Shown here: positions 46,061 to 58,961 of the stretch, piece after piece
Layout: each line of letters opens with the position of its first letter
Numbering within the stretch: position 1 is the stretch's first letter
Assembly: GCA_030761205.1 (NCBI GenBank)
Contig: JAULJL010000003.1
Coordinates: 33,204,301-33,268,300 of the forward strand
Length of the DNA stretch: 64,000 nucleotides
Direction: 5' to 3'
From: Fremontodendron californicum
Lineage: Eukaryota; Streptophyta; Magnoliopsida; Malvales; Malvaceae
The notes under the pieces: model-generated
Told to the model about the DNA's origin: nothing
Seen by the model: only the letters and a program-made list of their open reading frames with translations
Databases searched by the model: none
Program-made: the position numbers and the translations under genes

Positions 46061-48918
46061 TTAACCTAAAGATTTTGAGAAGATGCGAATGCTTTTTGAT
46101 GCAAATGCATATGTTGAATAAGATACGAAATGACTTAAACTGGTGCAAATGTCTTTAATGCAAATGTAAATGACTTGGATTGATGCCCATGTTTCATGAT
46201 GCAGATGCCCCTACTAATTATGTTCATGCAACTGGTTTATGAATGGTGTAACTACAATTACCACACATTAACGAAAATGCAATGATTCTAGAAATGATGC
46301 AATTGTTTGAGATGACACAAATACGAATTCCATGAAGAATGTAAATGTAAAGGTAAAATACAGATGCTTATGAAATAATGCCAATGCAAATACCCATGAA
46401 TGATGCAAATGCTTGCCGACACTGTGTAGATGCAAAAGCTCGATAAAGAGATGAGTGCTCATGAGTGATGCAAGTGCCCCCGGCTGTTTTTCTAGACTTT
46501 GGCTTAGCCTTTCAAATTCATTTTTCCTCTTCAAATCAGAGTATATCTTCAATTCATTTTGGCTATTCTCTTTGCCCCAACAATTTTCAAACTTTCATCA
46601 ACAGAGATCTGAACCGGGTTCTATTTCTTCTTCTCATATCTGGAAGTCAAGACCTATCCTGGCAGTTCTACACCTTTGAGTTAGAAAAATCCTTGTCTCA
46701 TGCCAACATCAAAATGGGTATTTCAAAAATATTTTTATTTTCCCTTTTTGAAAAACAATTTTGCTTATTTAAGGAAAACTTCTAAGCCAAAAATTTTAAC
46801 TCCACAGTGTATGATGTACAAATCTTTTGATGACTGATGATCACTGTTAGAAAATCCCCTAAGTATTAATTTGGGTTTTTCAATTTGAATTGACAAGGCT
46901 TGATACAACAAGATTTTGGTTTTTTCAGGAAAACTTCACAACAAAAATGTATGTCCCTTCTAGGCTCACAAATGGAACAGGTTTTATAAATCATGAATTC
47001 ATTGAGAACCAAGCAAATTCAACATTCTTTTAGTTTCCATATCAAGGCTTTTTGACAAGCGTCAAGATTGGCCGGGATATTTAAATCGGAAAGTTTGATC
47101 TTGGAGGAAAAAAAGATTCAATTTTTGAAGACAATCCTCCGAATGAGAGCTGACAATTTGGGGGGTTCAGGAATTCCTAGATGTTCCTCGATGACCACTT
47201 TTTTTAAATGACCTTCTTTTTTTTTTGGGTATCGGCACGGATGGCATTGAAAATTTCCAAATTTACTCTAGACCGCCCGTTTTTGGGTTTTCGCCCTAGA
47301 GTCCCATTCTTTCCTTTTTTTTTTTTTACCACACACTTGAGAATTCTAAATTCTTCCTTAGTGAAATGATAATTCGATGAGATGGGATAAAATCCGAGGA
47401 AAAACCCTTCAAATTAAATATTCATGCTTGATCAAAATGGACTTTTAAAGCATATAATGTAGGCCATGGCTCAGGGTTCAGAAAGAAAGGATAAATAGGC
47501 CATAAATATGTGTTTGAGGGTAATCAGATCAAGGATCATTTCTTGAGGAGGATTCCCTTTGAAGCATTTGTCCCTTATTGGACATTTCTTTCCTTTTGAC
47601 TTTGCTCTTTTTCTTCCTTGCTCTTGGCTTTCAATTTGCCATGTCTTTCACACACATTTTCTTTTTCATTGTGTTTTTCTTTTGTTTTTCTTGGCTTTCA
47701 TTTCACCATCTTTTTCTCTTCTTTTTCTTTGACAGAGTGAGCCCGTATTTATTCGGGGCTCCATTTGCTTTGTGTCTGTCCTTGAGCTATCACTCATTTC
47801 TCAATGATCTTTGAAAAGATCTTTCCTCGCATTTGCCCCCCAGTGTAGAGGGTAATCCTTGATCAGGGTTCAAAGAAGAAAGAATTCTTTTGGCTCAAAA
47901 AGGGTGACTATGGATAATAATTTTTTTCTTGTGAAAGGGATATGAAAGATGACCATTCATCATATCAAGCCCAAATATTCTCATTGAAAAGCAATCCTCA
48001 GGGGAAATAGATATTCAGAATTTCATTTTGCACTTTGGAATCATCCAAATTCTCATATGCATGATATCATGATTTTTCTTTTTCTTTTTTTTTTTCTTTT
48101 TTTTTTGTTTTTTTCGTCGCATGCCCCCAATGATTCATGCATTAGCCCATCCTTCTTCACTATGTATCCATCATTTCCACATATGATGCCCCAATTTGAT
48201 TATCCATGCGAATTTGTATCAACGAGGAACATGGCAAGTCTAGGTCTGTTTTGAAAAGGCTGAGTTTCCAATCTGAGTTCTTTGAAGAGACAAGGAAAAC
48301 ATGACCCAAAAGCAGGTTTTCTCTGGGACAAGGGATAATCTAGTTTAATCATTGTGCCTTAGGATGTCAATCATGAAGTGATGTTTGGGCAATTAGTGTT
48401 TTGTGGTTATTGGGAAAGGTCATGAATGGTTTTAGCACAATCTTGACACACACCAAATTATCAAAATCTAGACTCTTGAAAGAATGTCTCATTTGTTTGA
48501 TTTTCAAGGAATTCGAAAAATTTCAAAAAGTTCGTTCCTTTGTTCATAGCCTAGACTAGGATTTACATCCTTGCTTATTCTGCAATGACAATACTTCTAT
48601 GAAGTCAAATCATTCATATCCCTTGAAGCATTAGGTCTTTCAAGTGCTCTTGGTTTAAGAGATTTAGGCTTAGGAAAACCTAAAGAGAATGGAGAAGGTA
48701 TTGGGTCATTTGTAACACTGATCATCAATCTTCTTGAGACTATCCATCACTAAAAATTCCTTAATGCTTGTTTTTGCAAATTCAACTTATTGTTGAAACA
48801 CAACAAACACAAAGCATTTAAAATTCAAAATTCATTTAATTCATGTAGATGTTAACATGAGACAAGTGCTTTTATCATCACAGTGTATAGAACTACATGC
48901 GTCAAAAACCTAATATGA
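46061..48918 (-). other. long non-coding part of the Ogre-like element
   Basis: No protease, reverse transcriptase or integrase motif was seen on either strand. 46080-46450 is a degenerate run of 'gatgcaaatg' words. Later parts have homopolymer and CT-rich tracts (47210-47340, 47570-47750, 48070-48115). The stretch replaces the expected pol gene. Confidence 0.6.
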
Positions 48919-49491
48919 TCATGCACAATGTTTCTTATGACACTTGGCTTCCCCATCTTCAAAACTTATCGAACCAGCCTTGATGAGATCTCTGACCTTG
49001 TACTTCAAAGCAGGGCAGTTCTCTGTTGAGTGACCTTGATTGCCAGAATGGTACCCACAACACTCATTAGCATCATACCAGCTTGGATAAGGGGGCTTCA
49101 GAGGCGCTATTTGCATGGGTGTCACAAGGTGATTCTGGATGAGTTGAGGTAGTAGCTCACTGTATGTCACAGGAATCGGGTCAACCTGATTTATTTTTCG
49201 CTTTTTATGCCCCCTTCGATTATTCCCGAGGATGTTCGATTGATAGACAGATGTAAATTCTGGTGTAGTTGCAGTCATTGGTTGGTAGGGATAAAAACCT
49301 TGAGAGACATTGTTCAGGGTAGAGTTAAATGGCTGATACGAGGAGAATTGGGGAGATGGGGCAAAGTCTTCCACGACTTGGGTATCTTCCTTTTTATTTT
49401 CAGATGCCCTGTTCTTGGTATTGGATGTTCTTTCTCCTTCAATTTTCCCATCCTTGATAGCATTCTCAATCATCTCCCCTGAAATTACCAT
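48919..49491 (-). pseudogene. Ogre-like Gag, C-terminal part
   Basis: 190 open codons containing DMVISGEMIENAIKDGKIEG (just after the break) and the knuckle-like CCGYHSGNQGHSTENC followed by ALKYKVRDLI, as in Tat/Ogre Gag proteins. It is separated from the upstream Gag part by a frameshift and a TAG near 49515-49545. Confidence 0.85.
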
Positions 49492-49528
49492 GTCTGAAAA
49501 ATTATTTGTGATGTTGCCAACAAGTATA

Positions 49529-50374
49529 TCATAGTACGGAGCCTACAGTGTATTCACAAAAAAGGACAGTGGTTTCCTTCTGAATTAAGGGCGGTTGTAC
49601 TTGGACGGCCAGGCTTATCCACCGTTGCACATATTCTTTGAAGCTCTCAGTAGCTCTTTTCTTCATATTTTGCAAGGTGAGACGGTCAGGCGCCGTGTCA
49701 GTCATATGCTTGTACTGGTTTAGAAAAACCCTAGCCAGGTCATTCCAAGAGTGAATCTGATCCTTGCTCAACTGACTATACCACCTAATTGCGGATCCGC
49801 TGAGGCTATCTTGAAAGCAGTGAATCAAAAGCTTATCATTATCTATATGACTTGTCATCTTCCGGCAGAACATAGTGATGTGGGCTGATGGATCAGTCGT
49901 CCCGTCATATTTCACGAAGTCAGGGATCTTGAACTTAGGAGGAATGACTAAATCGAAGACCAAGCATCGTTCTTTCGCCTCCACACTCCCTAATACGTCT
50001 GCATTTTCTACTGCCCGGAGCCTTTCATCTAGCAACTGATATTTCCCTTGGGAATCTGTCAACTCAACCTCATTTACTGCAACCCTTTTCAACTTGGCCT
50101 GTTCAGCTGGATCATCTGAGTTTAGGACATTGACGGGGTTAACAGTGTTCTGGGCATCACTTATTGCGACCTCATCTTGGCCCTTTTGTACCTCTAACCC
50201 TTCTCCGGCGACAAAGTTTTCGGTGTATCCTTTTCCCTTGATTACGGTGGACATCAGCTCCATCAATTTAGTCATCTGATCCTTAGATTCTGCTTGAGAC
50301 TTTGCCAGCTGTTCTCGCAATTCTTTCTGTTCCCTTTCCATTTTTTCCATTCGGGCAACTTGTTCATCCTCCAT
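49529..50374 (-). pseudogene. Ogre-like Gag, N-terminal part
   Basis: 281 open codons from MEDEQVARMEKM: a charged coiled-coil-like start (residues 1-45), a linker, and a retrotransposon Gag domain at about 150-275 (IPPKFKIPDFVKYDGTTDPS, IRWYSQL, FLNQYKHMTD, RATESFKEYVQRW). It would form the particle shell. The frame ends at VGSVL, while the family sequence (APYYDILVG) continues in another frame directly downstream, so Gag is broken by one frameshift plus a stop. Confidence 0.88.
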
Positions 50375-50479
50375 AGCACCAACCTGTATTAAAAGTGTAC
50401 TCAGTAATTCTTCTGATTTGAAATGGAAATTCTTTCAAAGACTCCTAAAGCCAAGCCAACTTCTATTTTATTTCCCCCA

Positions 50480-51560
50480 AATGTATGTCATGATGAATGA
50501 GCCATGAATGCAATTTGATGCATGTGAAGCCTAAACAATATGATGTATGGATATGTACAATGGAAACATGCTGACCATATATGTGATAAATGCAATCACA
50601 ATGCCAACATGTTGCAAACAAAGAATAAACAAATCAACACATGGATATATGCAATGACTGGTCATATGCATTTTAGCATGTTTCCCAATGAATGATCGTA
50701 TATCCTATGAATGCAACACGGTGTCAATTATGATACATGCAAACAATGAATGATTGATATAGAGTATATACAAAGAAATTCATGCTAACCATGTGTGTCA
50801 TGAATGCGACCTAATGCTAACATGATGTATGTAATAAGCAAATTAATGCATGAACATATACAAAGAAATTATGCTGACTATGTTTGTTATGAATGCAACC
50901 CAAAGTCAACATGATGCATGTAAAGAATAAGCAGATCAATGCATGGATATATACAATGAATGACCATGTATGTTCCAAATGTATTTCCCAATGAATGATC
51001 ATATACACTATGAATGCCACACAATGTCAATTCTGATGCATGTGAAGAATAAATGACTGACACAGAGTATATACAACGAAGGTCATGCTGACCGTGTATG
51101 TCATGAATGCAACCTGATGCCAATATGACAAATTAATGCATGAGCATATCATGATGACTGTGTATGTCATGAATGCAACCTGATGCCAACATGATGCATG
51201 TAAAAAATAAGCAAATTAATGCATGGATATATACAATGAATGACCATGTATGTTCCAAATGCATTTCACAATGAATGATCATATACACTATGAATGCCAC
51301 ACAATGTCAATTATGATGCATGTGAAGAATAAATGACTGACACAGAGTATATACAAAGAAGGTCATGCTGACCGTGTATGTCATGAATGCCACCTGATGC
51401 CAACATGATGCATGTAAAGAAAGAATAAATTGATACATAAGTATATACAAATAATGACCATGCATGTCATAAACGTATCTTACAATGAATGACCATGCAT
51501 GCTATGACTATAACATGATGTCAAAATGATACATGCAAAAATAAATGAATTAACATAAAG
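50480..51560 (-). repeat. approximately 280-bp tandem repeats in the Ogre-like leader
   Basis: 'gcatggatatatacaatgaa' occurs near 50941 and 51220, with a diverged copy near 50640. Interspersed words are 'catgctgaccgtgtatgtca', 'cacagagtatatacaa' and 'aacatgatgcatgtaa'. About three and a half copies lie upstream of gag. Confidence 0.8.
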
Positions 51561-52717
51561 GTATATACAAAGAAATCAATGATTACACGAAATTGGTGGG
51601 ACTATTCAAAAATCTCATTATGCAGGATTTGCCTCCAAATTTTTTTTTTTTTTTGATTTTTTTTTTTTTGATAAACCAATCACATCATTTTCAAAAGAAT
51701 TTCAGGGTGGATCTTACTATGGTACAATATGCAAATGTTCATGTGACACTACCGGTTTTATGAAATCATCAAATTCAATTACCAACTGTTTATTGCAAAG
51801 AATGAGATCAATAATACAACAAAAAATGTACATGCTCTATTTACACATGCATGAAATGTGCCACATGCAAAAATGCTTGAAAAAGGATTTTTTTTTTAAA
51901 AAAAACAGCTAATGAACATTTGCCCCAGCAATATCTGCTTATTTAGGCATCACGATGCCTTCGAGGCGGAGTATCACATTTATTACGGGCGATGTACGTA
52001 CATCGTTGCTCGATCTACCACACTTATTCGGAGTGTAAAACATGTAACAAAAAGTTTAGAAATGTCCCTCCATGTGTTCCTATTTTCGGTATATCTAACG
52101 GAAATTCGGGATGGCTTCGCCTAGGTTCACTATATGAGGGTGAATCGGTTCTAAGGCCCCGAATTGTTCCTCACTGTCGCCGGTGAAGGCTAGTAAGGCA
52201 CCCCGATAAAAGCGGGTTCAATTCGTTAGAGTATATTTTCCTATGCCTGTACGGAGGATCATCACGAAGGCATTAGGTACTTTATACTCCGAAAGTGTTT
52301 CACTAGCCCATACGGAGGATCAATCACGAAGGCTTAGTTACTTTACTCCCACTTAAAAGGACGGAACCCGGGTAGAGGATTCATGTTATGCAAATGCACG
52401 TGTAGTGTGTGTGGAGAAACAAAACAAACCTGTCACCACCTATTCTACACCCCTTATTCTAAATGCCCTAGCAATTAAAACATTCAAGAATAGTGTAACG
52501 CATTAACCAACAAGCAATTATAATATACAACCTTAAATAGCTAGAGAACAATAATAAAATGCATGCACATGAGTATGAACATATTTAAAAATATTTTATT
52601 ATTTTCAAAATTCTCCTTATTAAAAAAAATGTGGGAATTAAAATTAAATACCAATTAAACCAACAAAACCGAGACTTTGATAACACACGACTAATTCTAG
52701 GCCTGACTCTCTAATAT
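51561..52717 (-). other. Ogre-like 5' leader, proximal part
   Basis: Contains poly-T/A tracts (51640-51670) and a less AT-rich stretch at 51940-52390 with 'acggaggatcatcacgaagg' repeated at 52252 and 52311. No conserved protein is seen. Confidence 0.6.
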
Positions 52718-52736
52718 GTCCCCAGCGGAGTCGCCA
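52718..52736 (-). other. Ogre-type primer-binding site
   Basis: Minus strand TGGCGACTCCGCTGGGGAC, three bases after the LTR end GGTTGCGACA. From recall, this is the tRNA-Arg-type site of Ogre elements. Confidence 0.8.
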
Positions 52737-52739
52737 AGC

Positions 52740-55700
52740 TGTCGCAACCTAAAAAATAACGACGTCTCATCGCAAGACTTTATTATTCGTTAAGCGTGAC
52801 ATTAAAAAAAACCGAGGAAAAGTCGACTTAATTCCTCTAGAAAAATGAAGGTTTTGAAAATGACTTTAAAAAAGACATGGAGTCGCCACCAATCTTTTTT
52901 AGCTAGGTGTGATCGGCCACCTACTAAAACCGGTTTTATAAAATATTTTAAAAATTAATTAAAATATTTTAAAAACCAATTTCAAGTCTGCGTTTTAAAC
53001 CAGAGAAATCAAAGAAGCGGGTTCGGGAGTCGGTTACGTGTGGGGAAGGATTAGCACCCCCACAACGCCCGTATAAATCGGTACCTTATTAATCGTGTGT
53101 TATCTCAAGTCTCGATAAAGATTGGTTTTAAATTTAGTATTTCAAGTTAATTCCCAATTTAAAGAAAAATAATTCAATTTTTATTTGAAAATGATTCGGA
53201 ATTTATAAATTCAAAATTTTCCTATATTCCCCAACAAACGTGGCAAAATATAGAAATTTTTATTAGTTTTGGAAAACTTTCCGAATCATTCTCTTTTTTG
53301 AAAGAAAGATATTCCTTTATTAATGATAATTGATGAAATTCCCTCCAGCAAACCCGGTAGAGAACTCATGAATTATTTTAACTCGGGAATATCTTTATTT
53401 TTATTGAAAACCATTATCTTTTTGAAAACATTTAAAATAAATGTATATGTATATGCACGACATAAATAAAATGACATAGTACAGTCTAAATAATATAATG
53501 CAACCTAAATGACATGACAAATATGAATGGTATGGCATATAATTTAAATGACATGGAATAAAATAATGCTATCATATAATATGCATGAAAATAAAAATGC
53601 AATGCATGAAATGTATTTTTTCCTTTAATTAAGGAAATCCGTATATCTAAAAAGATATCCGGCTACCTTAGGAAAATATGTCAAATTAAATATTCTAAAA
53701 CCAAAATACTTTGTGATTGTTTGAAAACAATTTTGAAAAGCTTGAATTAACAATAAAAACTGGGCTAAAAATTTTTAAATGGCTCTAATTTCCTAAGTTA
53801 AAAAAAAATCCGGACTTGACTCTCCTTAACCCGGGACTTGAAAAACCATTTTTAGAGTTTAAAAAGGCTTAGAAATTACCCTAAGTCAGTAGCTAACCCT
53901 CCTAATCAGCCCACTCTATGTAAATTAACCAAAACAGAAAATTGGTTTTTCTTTAAGTTCAATTCTGACTCCACTGTCCAGTTTTAATCCACGATTTTTT
54001 ACCCTATTTTTAAAAATCCCAAAAATTCTAAAAAAAATACTGGAGACTCAGGACATGTAAAACTACACGAGAAAAAATTGGATTAATTTTTTGATCAAAG
54101 ATAAATTCCCAGAAAAACCAGAGATGTACGAGTTTTTGGAGGAGAAAAAACTGCTTTGTTTTTCTTTAAATTCAATTCTGACTTCACTGTCCAGTTTTAA
54201 TCCACGATTTTTTACCCTATTTTTAAAAATTCCAAAAATTCTGAAAAATTTATTGGAGACTCAGGACATGTAAAAATACACGGAAAAAAATCTACTTAAT
54301 TTTCTGATCAAAGATGAATTCCCAGAAAAATTGGAGATGTACGAGTTTTGGGTGGAAAAAAACTGCTTTGCCAACACATTTTTTTTTTGTTGATAAAATC
54401 ATTTAAAAACCAAAATAAAAATATTTGAAACTCATAGAATGACTTGAAGACAGTAGCTAGGACTTTTTGAAAGTTAGATAAAAATTGGCTAAGTAAAAAA
54501 ATCACAAAGGTAGAATAATCAATTTGACAAACTTAATTTTCCACAAGTGTGCTCAAGAGAGCATGACTTTGAACAATCAATTGGCTCAAGTCATTATTCA
54601 AGTGGCATGAACATGAAATGCATGAAACAATGCAGCAAACATAATGCATGAAATGCATGGATCTAAACCTAAATGTAAGGAAAATGCATGACACAAATAA
54701 TATGGCCTAGACCTAACATGAACTTGCATGACATTTAATGTAACCTAGACCTAAGACATGCATGGCATTTTCACAAACACAAGGCATGCTTAATTCAAAA
54801 ATCCAACCAAATATCATGCAAATGCAAAAACCTAACAACTAGCATGACAAAAATACAACACACAATGCAAAACACATGGAGTAGCCAAATAGCTCCAAGC
54901 TTCAACAAGCATGGCATTTTCACAAACACTTGGTATGCTAGCATGAAAAACTAAGTCATAACACAAAAATCACACAAGCATTTTCACAAACACCTAATAT
55001 ACCAAATCTAAAACATGCTTACTAAGATATAAAACAAGAATCATGCAAAGAATCAGACAAGCATTTTCACAAACACTTAATATGCTAACTCTAAAACATG
55101 CTCAAATTTAAAGAACATGAAAACAGAAAATTAAAAATGTAAAAACATGATATCTAAGACATAAATGGCAACAAACAAAGCAACCAAATTAAATATAACT
55201 TAAGAACATGAAATAACATAATATTTAAAACATCAAAAATAAAGAAAATAGCATAAACAATATGGTAAAATGAATCAAAAATAACAACTTAAAATAAATA
55301 ATGTAGGCCATTTGGCCATGGTGAGCTTATTGTAAAAACAAAATGTAAGAAAAATATACTTAAGAAAGGAAATGAAGGAAGAACAAAAAACATTATTTTA
55401 AAATGAAAACTCTCCAAGTAGCTTTTGAACGGATTAAGCTATAAACCCTCAGAGTAGCTTTTGAACGGATTAAGCTACAAACCCTCAGAGTAGCTTTTGA
55501 ACGGATTAAGCTACAAACCCTCAGAGTAGCTTTTGAACGGATTAAGCTACTCAGAGTAGCTTTTGAGGGTTTATAGCTTAATCCGTTCAAAAGCTACTTG
55601 GTGAGTTTTCATTTTAAAATAATGTTTCTTGTTCTTCCTTCATATCCTTTCTTAAGTATATTTTTCTTACATTTTGTTTTTACAATAAACTCACCATGGC

Positions 55701-58274
55701 CAAATGGCCTACATTATTTATTTTAAGTTGTTATTTTTGATTCATTTTACCATATTGTTTATGCTATTTTCTTTATTTTTGATGTTTTAAATATTATGTT
55801 ATTTCATGTTCTTAAGTTATATTTAATTTGGTTGCTTTGTTTGTTGCCATTTATGTCTTAGATATCATGTTTTTACATTTTTAATTTTCTGTTTTCATGT
55901 TGTTTAAATTTGAGCATGTTTTAGAGTTAGCATATTAAGTGTTTGTGAAAATGCTTGTGTGATTCTTTGCATGATTCTTGTTTTATATCTTAGTAAGCAT
56001 GTTTTAGATTTGGTATATTAGGTGTTTGTGAAAATGCTTGTGTGATTTTTGTGTTATGACTTAGTTTTTCATGCTAGCATACCAAGTGTTTGTGAAAATG
56101 CCATGCTTGTTGAAGCTTGGAGCTATTTGGCTACTCCATGTGTTTTGCATTGTGTGTTGTATTTTTGTCATGCTAGTTGTTAGGTTTTTGCATTTGCATG
56201 ATATTTGGTTGGATTTTTGAATTAAGCATGCCTTGTGTTTGTGAAAATGCCATGCATGTCTTAGGTGTAGGTTACATTAAATGTCATGCAAGTTCATGTT
56301 AGGTCTAGGCCATATTATTTGTGTCATGCATTTTCCTTACATTTAGGTTTAGATCCATGCATTTCATGCATTATGTTTGCTGCATTGTTTCATGCATTTC
56401 ATGTTCATGCCACTTGAATAATGACTTGAGCCAATTGATTGTTCAAAGTCATGCTCTCTTGAGCACACTTGTGGAAAATTAAGTTTGTCAAATTGATTAT
56501 TCTACCTTTGTGATTTTTTTACTTAGCCAATTTTTATCTAACTTTCAAAAAGTCCTAGCTACTGTCTTCAAGTCATTCTATGAGTTTCAAATATTTTTAT
56601 TTTGGTTTTTAAATGATTTTATCAACAAAAAAAAATGTGTTGGCAAAGCAGTTTTTTTCCACCCAAAACTCGTACATCTCCGATTTTTCTGGGAATTCAT
56701 CTTTGATCAGAAAATTAAGTCGATTTTTTCCCGTGTATTTTTACATGTCCTGAGTCTCCAATAATTTTTTCAGAATTTTTTGAATTTTTAAAAATAGGGT
56801 AAAAAATCGTGGATTAAAACTGGACAGTGAAGTCAGAATTGAATTTAAAGAAAAACAAAGCAGTTTTTTCTCCTCCAAAAACTCGTACATCTCTAGTTTT
56901 TTTGGGAATTCATCTTTGATCAAAAAATTAATCCAATTTTTTCTCGTGTAGTTTTACATGTCCTGAGTCTCCATTATTTTTTTTAGAATTTTTGGGATTT
57001 GTAAAAATAGGGTAAAAAATCGTGGATTAAAACTGGACAGTGGAGTCAGAATTGAACTTAAAGAAAAACCAATTTTCTGTTTTGGTTAATTTACATAGAG
57101 TGGGCTGATTAGGAGGGTTAGCTACTGACTTAGGGTAATTTCTAAGCCTTTTTAAACTCTAAAAATGGTTTTTCAAGTCCCGGGTTAAGGAGAGTCAAGT
57201 CTGGATTTTTATTTTAACTTAGGAAATTAGAGCCATTTAAAAATTTTTAGCCCAGTTTTTATTGTTAATTCAAGCTTTTCAAAATTGTTTTCAAACAATC
57301 ACAAAGTATTTTGGTTTTAGAATATTTAATTTGACATATTTTCCTAAGGTAGCCGGATATCTTTTTAGATATACGGATTTCCTTAATTAAAGGAAAAAAT
57401 ACATTTCATGCATTGCATTTTTATTTTCATGCATATTATATGATAGCATTATTTTATTCCATGTCATTTAAATTATATGCCATAACATTCATATTTGTCA
57501 TGTCATTTAGGTTGCATTATATTATTTAGACTGTACTATGTCATTTTATTTATGTCGTGCATATACATATACATTTATTTTAAATGTTTTCAAAAAGATA
57601 ATGGTTTTCAATAAAAATAAAGATATTCCCGAGTTAAAATAATTCATGAGTTCTCTACCGGGTTTGCTGGAGGGAATTTCATCAATTATCATTAATAAAG
57701 GAATATCTTTCTTTCAAAAAAGAGAATGATTCGGAAAGTTTTCCAAAACTAATAAAAATTTCTATATTTTGCCACGTTTGTTGGGGAATATAGGAAAATT
57801 TTGAATTTATAAATTCCGAATCATTTTCAAATAAAAATTGAATTATTTTTCTTTAAATTGGGAATTAACTTGAAATACTAAATTTAAAACCAATCTTTAT
57901 CGAGACTTGAGATAACACACGATTAATAAGGTACCGATTTATACGGGCGTTGTGGGGGTGCTAATCCTTCCCCACACGTAACCGACTCCGGAACCCGCTT
58001 CTTTGATTTCTCTGGTTTAAAACGCAGACTTGAAATTGGTTTTTAAAATGTTTTAATTAATTTTTAAAATATTTTATAAAACCGGTTTTAATAGGTGGCC
58101 GATCACACCTAGTTAAAAAAGATTGGTGGCGACTCCATGTCTTTCTTAAAGTCATTTTCAAAACCTTCATTTTTCTAGAGGAATAAGTCGACTTTTCCTC
58201 GGTTTTTTTTAATGTCACGCTTAACGAATAATAAAGTCTTGCGATGAGACGTCGTTATTTTTTAGGTTGCGACA
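52740..58274. repeat. 5.5-kb palindrome of the LTR (two U5-side LTR halves head to head)
   Basis: Arm 1 (52740-55545) matches the 3' LTR directly. Arm 2 (55563-58274) is its reverse complement and ends ...GGTTGCGACA at the CCATG duplication. The turn is a 19-bp hairpin (AAGCTACTC-A-GAGTAGCTT, 55544-55562) inside the 36-bp minisatellite, with four units on one side and one on the other. The U3 half of the LTR, including the TGTAGACACC end, is absent here. Confidence 0.9.
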
Positions 58275-58279
58275 CCATG

Positions 58280-58940
58280 GTCTGAGCTTTAACCCTCTTT
58301 TCAGAACCACAGTTATCCTCCTCGATTCTTAACCGAATAATCAAGTCCTCTAAAGTTTCTCCTTTCTCTTATGCTTTAGATAGTACTTAAAATTCTTCCA
58401 AGAAGGAGGCAATTTCTCTATCAAAGCTGCCGTTTTCAAATGATTCACTAAGAATCATTCCTTCGGCAGTAATCTCATGGAAGATCAACTGATACTCTTG
58501 GACTTGACTAATCACGGTTTTTTGTGTCCACCATTTTGAAATCCAGAAACTGGACAACCACAAATTTCTTTGTGCCGGCATCCCGGTTCTGTATTTTCTT
58601 TCTAAGGACTCCCACAGCTCTCTCGTTGTTTTGATTGGGCTAAACACGTTGTATAACGTGTTGTCCAATTCATTGAGGATATAGTTCTTGCATAAGAAGT
58701 CAGAATGCTTCCATGCTTGCACCAAAACTACAGCTGTAGGATCGGTCTCTCCCTCTTTGGGAACCGGGGCCTCTTCCCGAAAAAACCGAGCTAGGTTTAG
58801 AGTGGTCAGATAGAGCAGCACCTTATGCTGTCATCGTTTGAAGTCCAGACTACTGAACTTCTCGAGTCTCTCACCATGTGTAACATGTAAAGGTCGTGGC
58901 GCTACAGGCGCACTAGCATTATCGGTAAATGTTTCAGCCA
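58280..58940 (-). pseudogene. copia Gag, N-terminal part
   Basis: Starts MAETFTDNASAPVAPRPLH (ATG at 58940-58938) and continues GERLEKFSSLDFKR, then TGA where the family usually has Trp, then VLLYLTTLNLARFF, LNELDNTLYNVFSPIKTTRE and LESLERKYRTG. Gag is broken downstream as well, and continues at 39831 after the Ogre-like insertion. No primer-binding site resembling TGGTATCAGAGC is found between it and the LTR. Confidence 0.85.
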
Positions 58941-58941
58941 T

Positions 58942-58961
58942 CTGTTATTTAAAAATAACAG
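58942..58961. other. short palindrome at the copia gag start and inversion breakpoint
   Basis: CTGTTATTTAAAAATAACAG lies directly before the Gag ATG and abuts the inverted 197-bp LTR segment. Confidence 0.7.

Larger units (their letters stand above)
39832..58274 (-). mobile_element. Ogre/Tat-like non-autonomous Ty3/gypsy element with palindromic 5' end
   Basis: 18,443 bp, flanked by CCATG at 39827-39831 and 58275-58279, inserted in the copia gag. The 3' LTR is 39832-44567 (minus-strand ends TGTAGACACC and GGTTGCGACA). The primer-binding site at 52718-52736 reads TGGCGACTCCGCTGGGGAC, the Ogre-type site. Gag is present but broken; no reverse transcriptase, RNase H, integrase or protease is seen. 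Very long LTRs and tandem repeats in the untranslated regions also suit Ogre/Tat. The 5' LTR is replaced by a palindrome (52740-58274), so both outer ends are the U5 end. Confidence 0.85.

Noticed and set aside
47578..48254. Phe/Leu-rich plus-strand frames that look like membrane proteins
   Set aside because: Products of CT-rich tracts in the untranslated part of the Ogre-like element; no conserved sequence.
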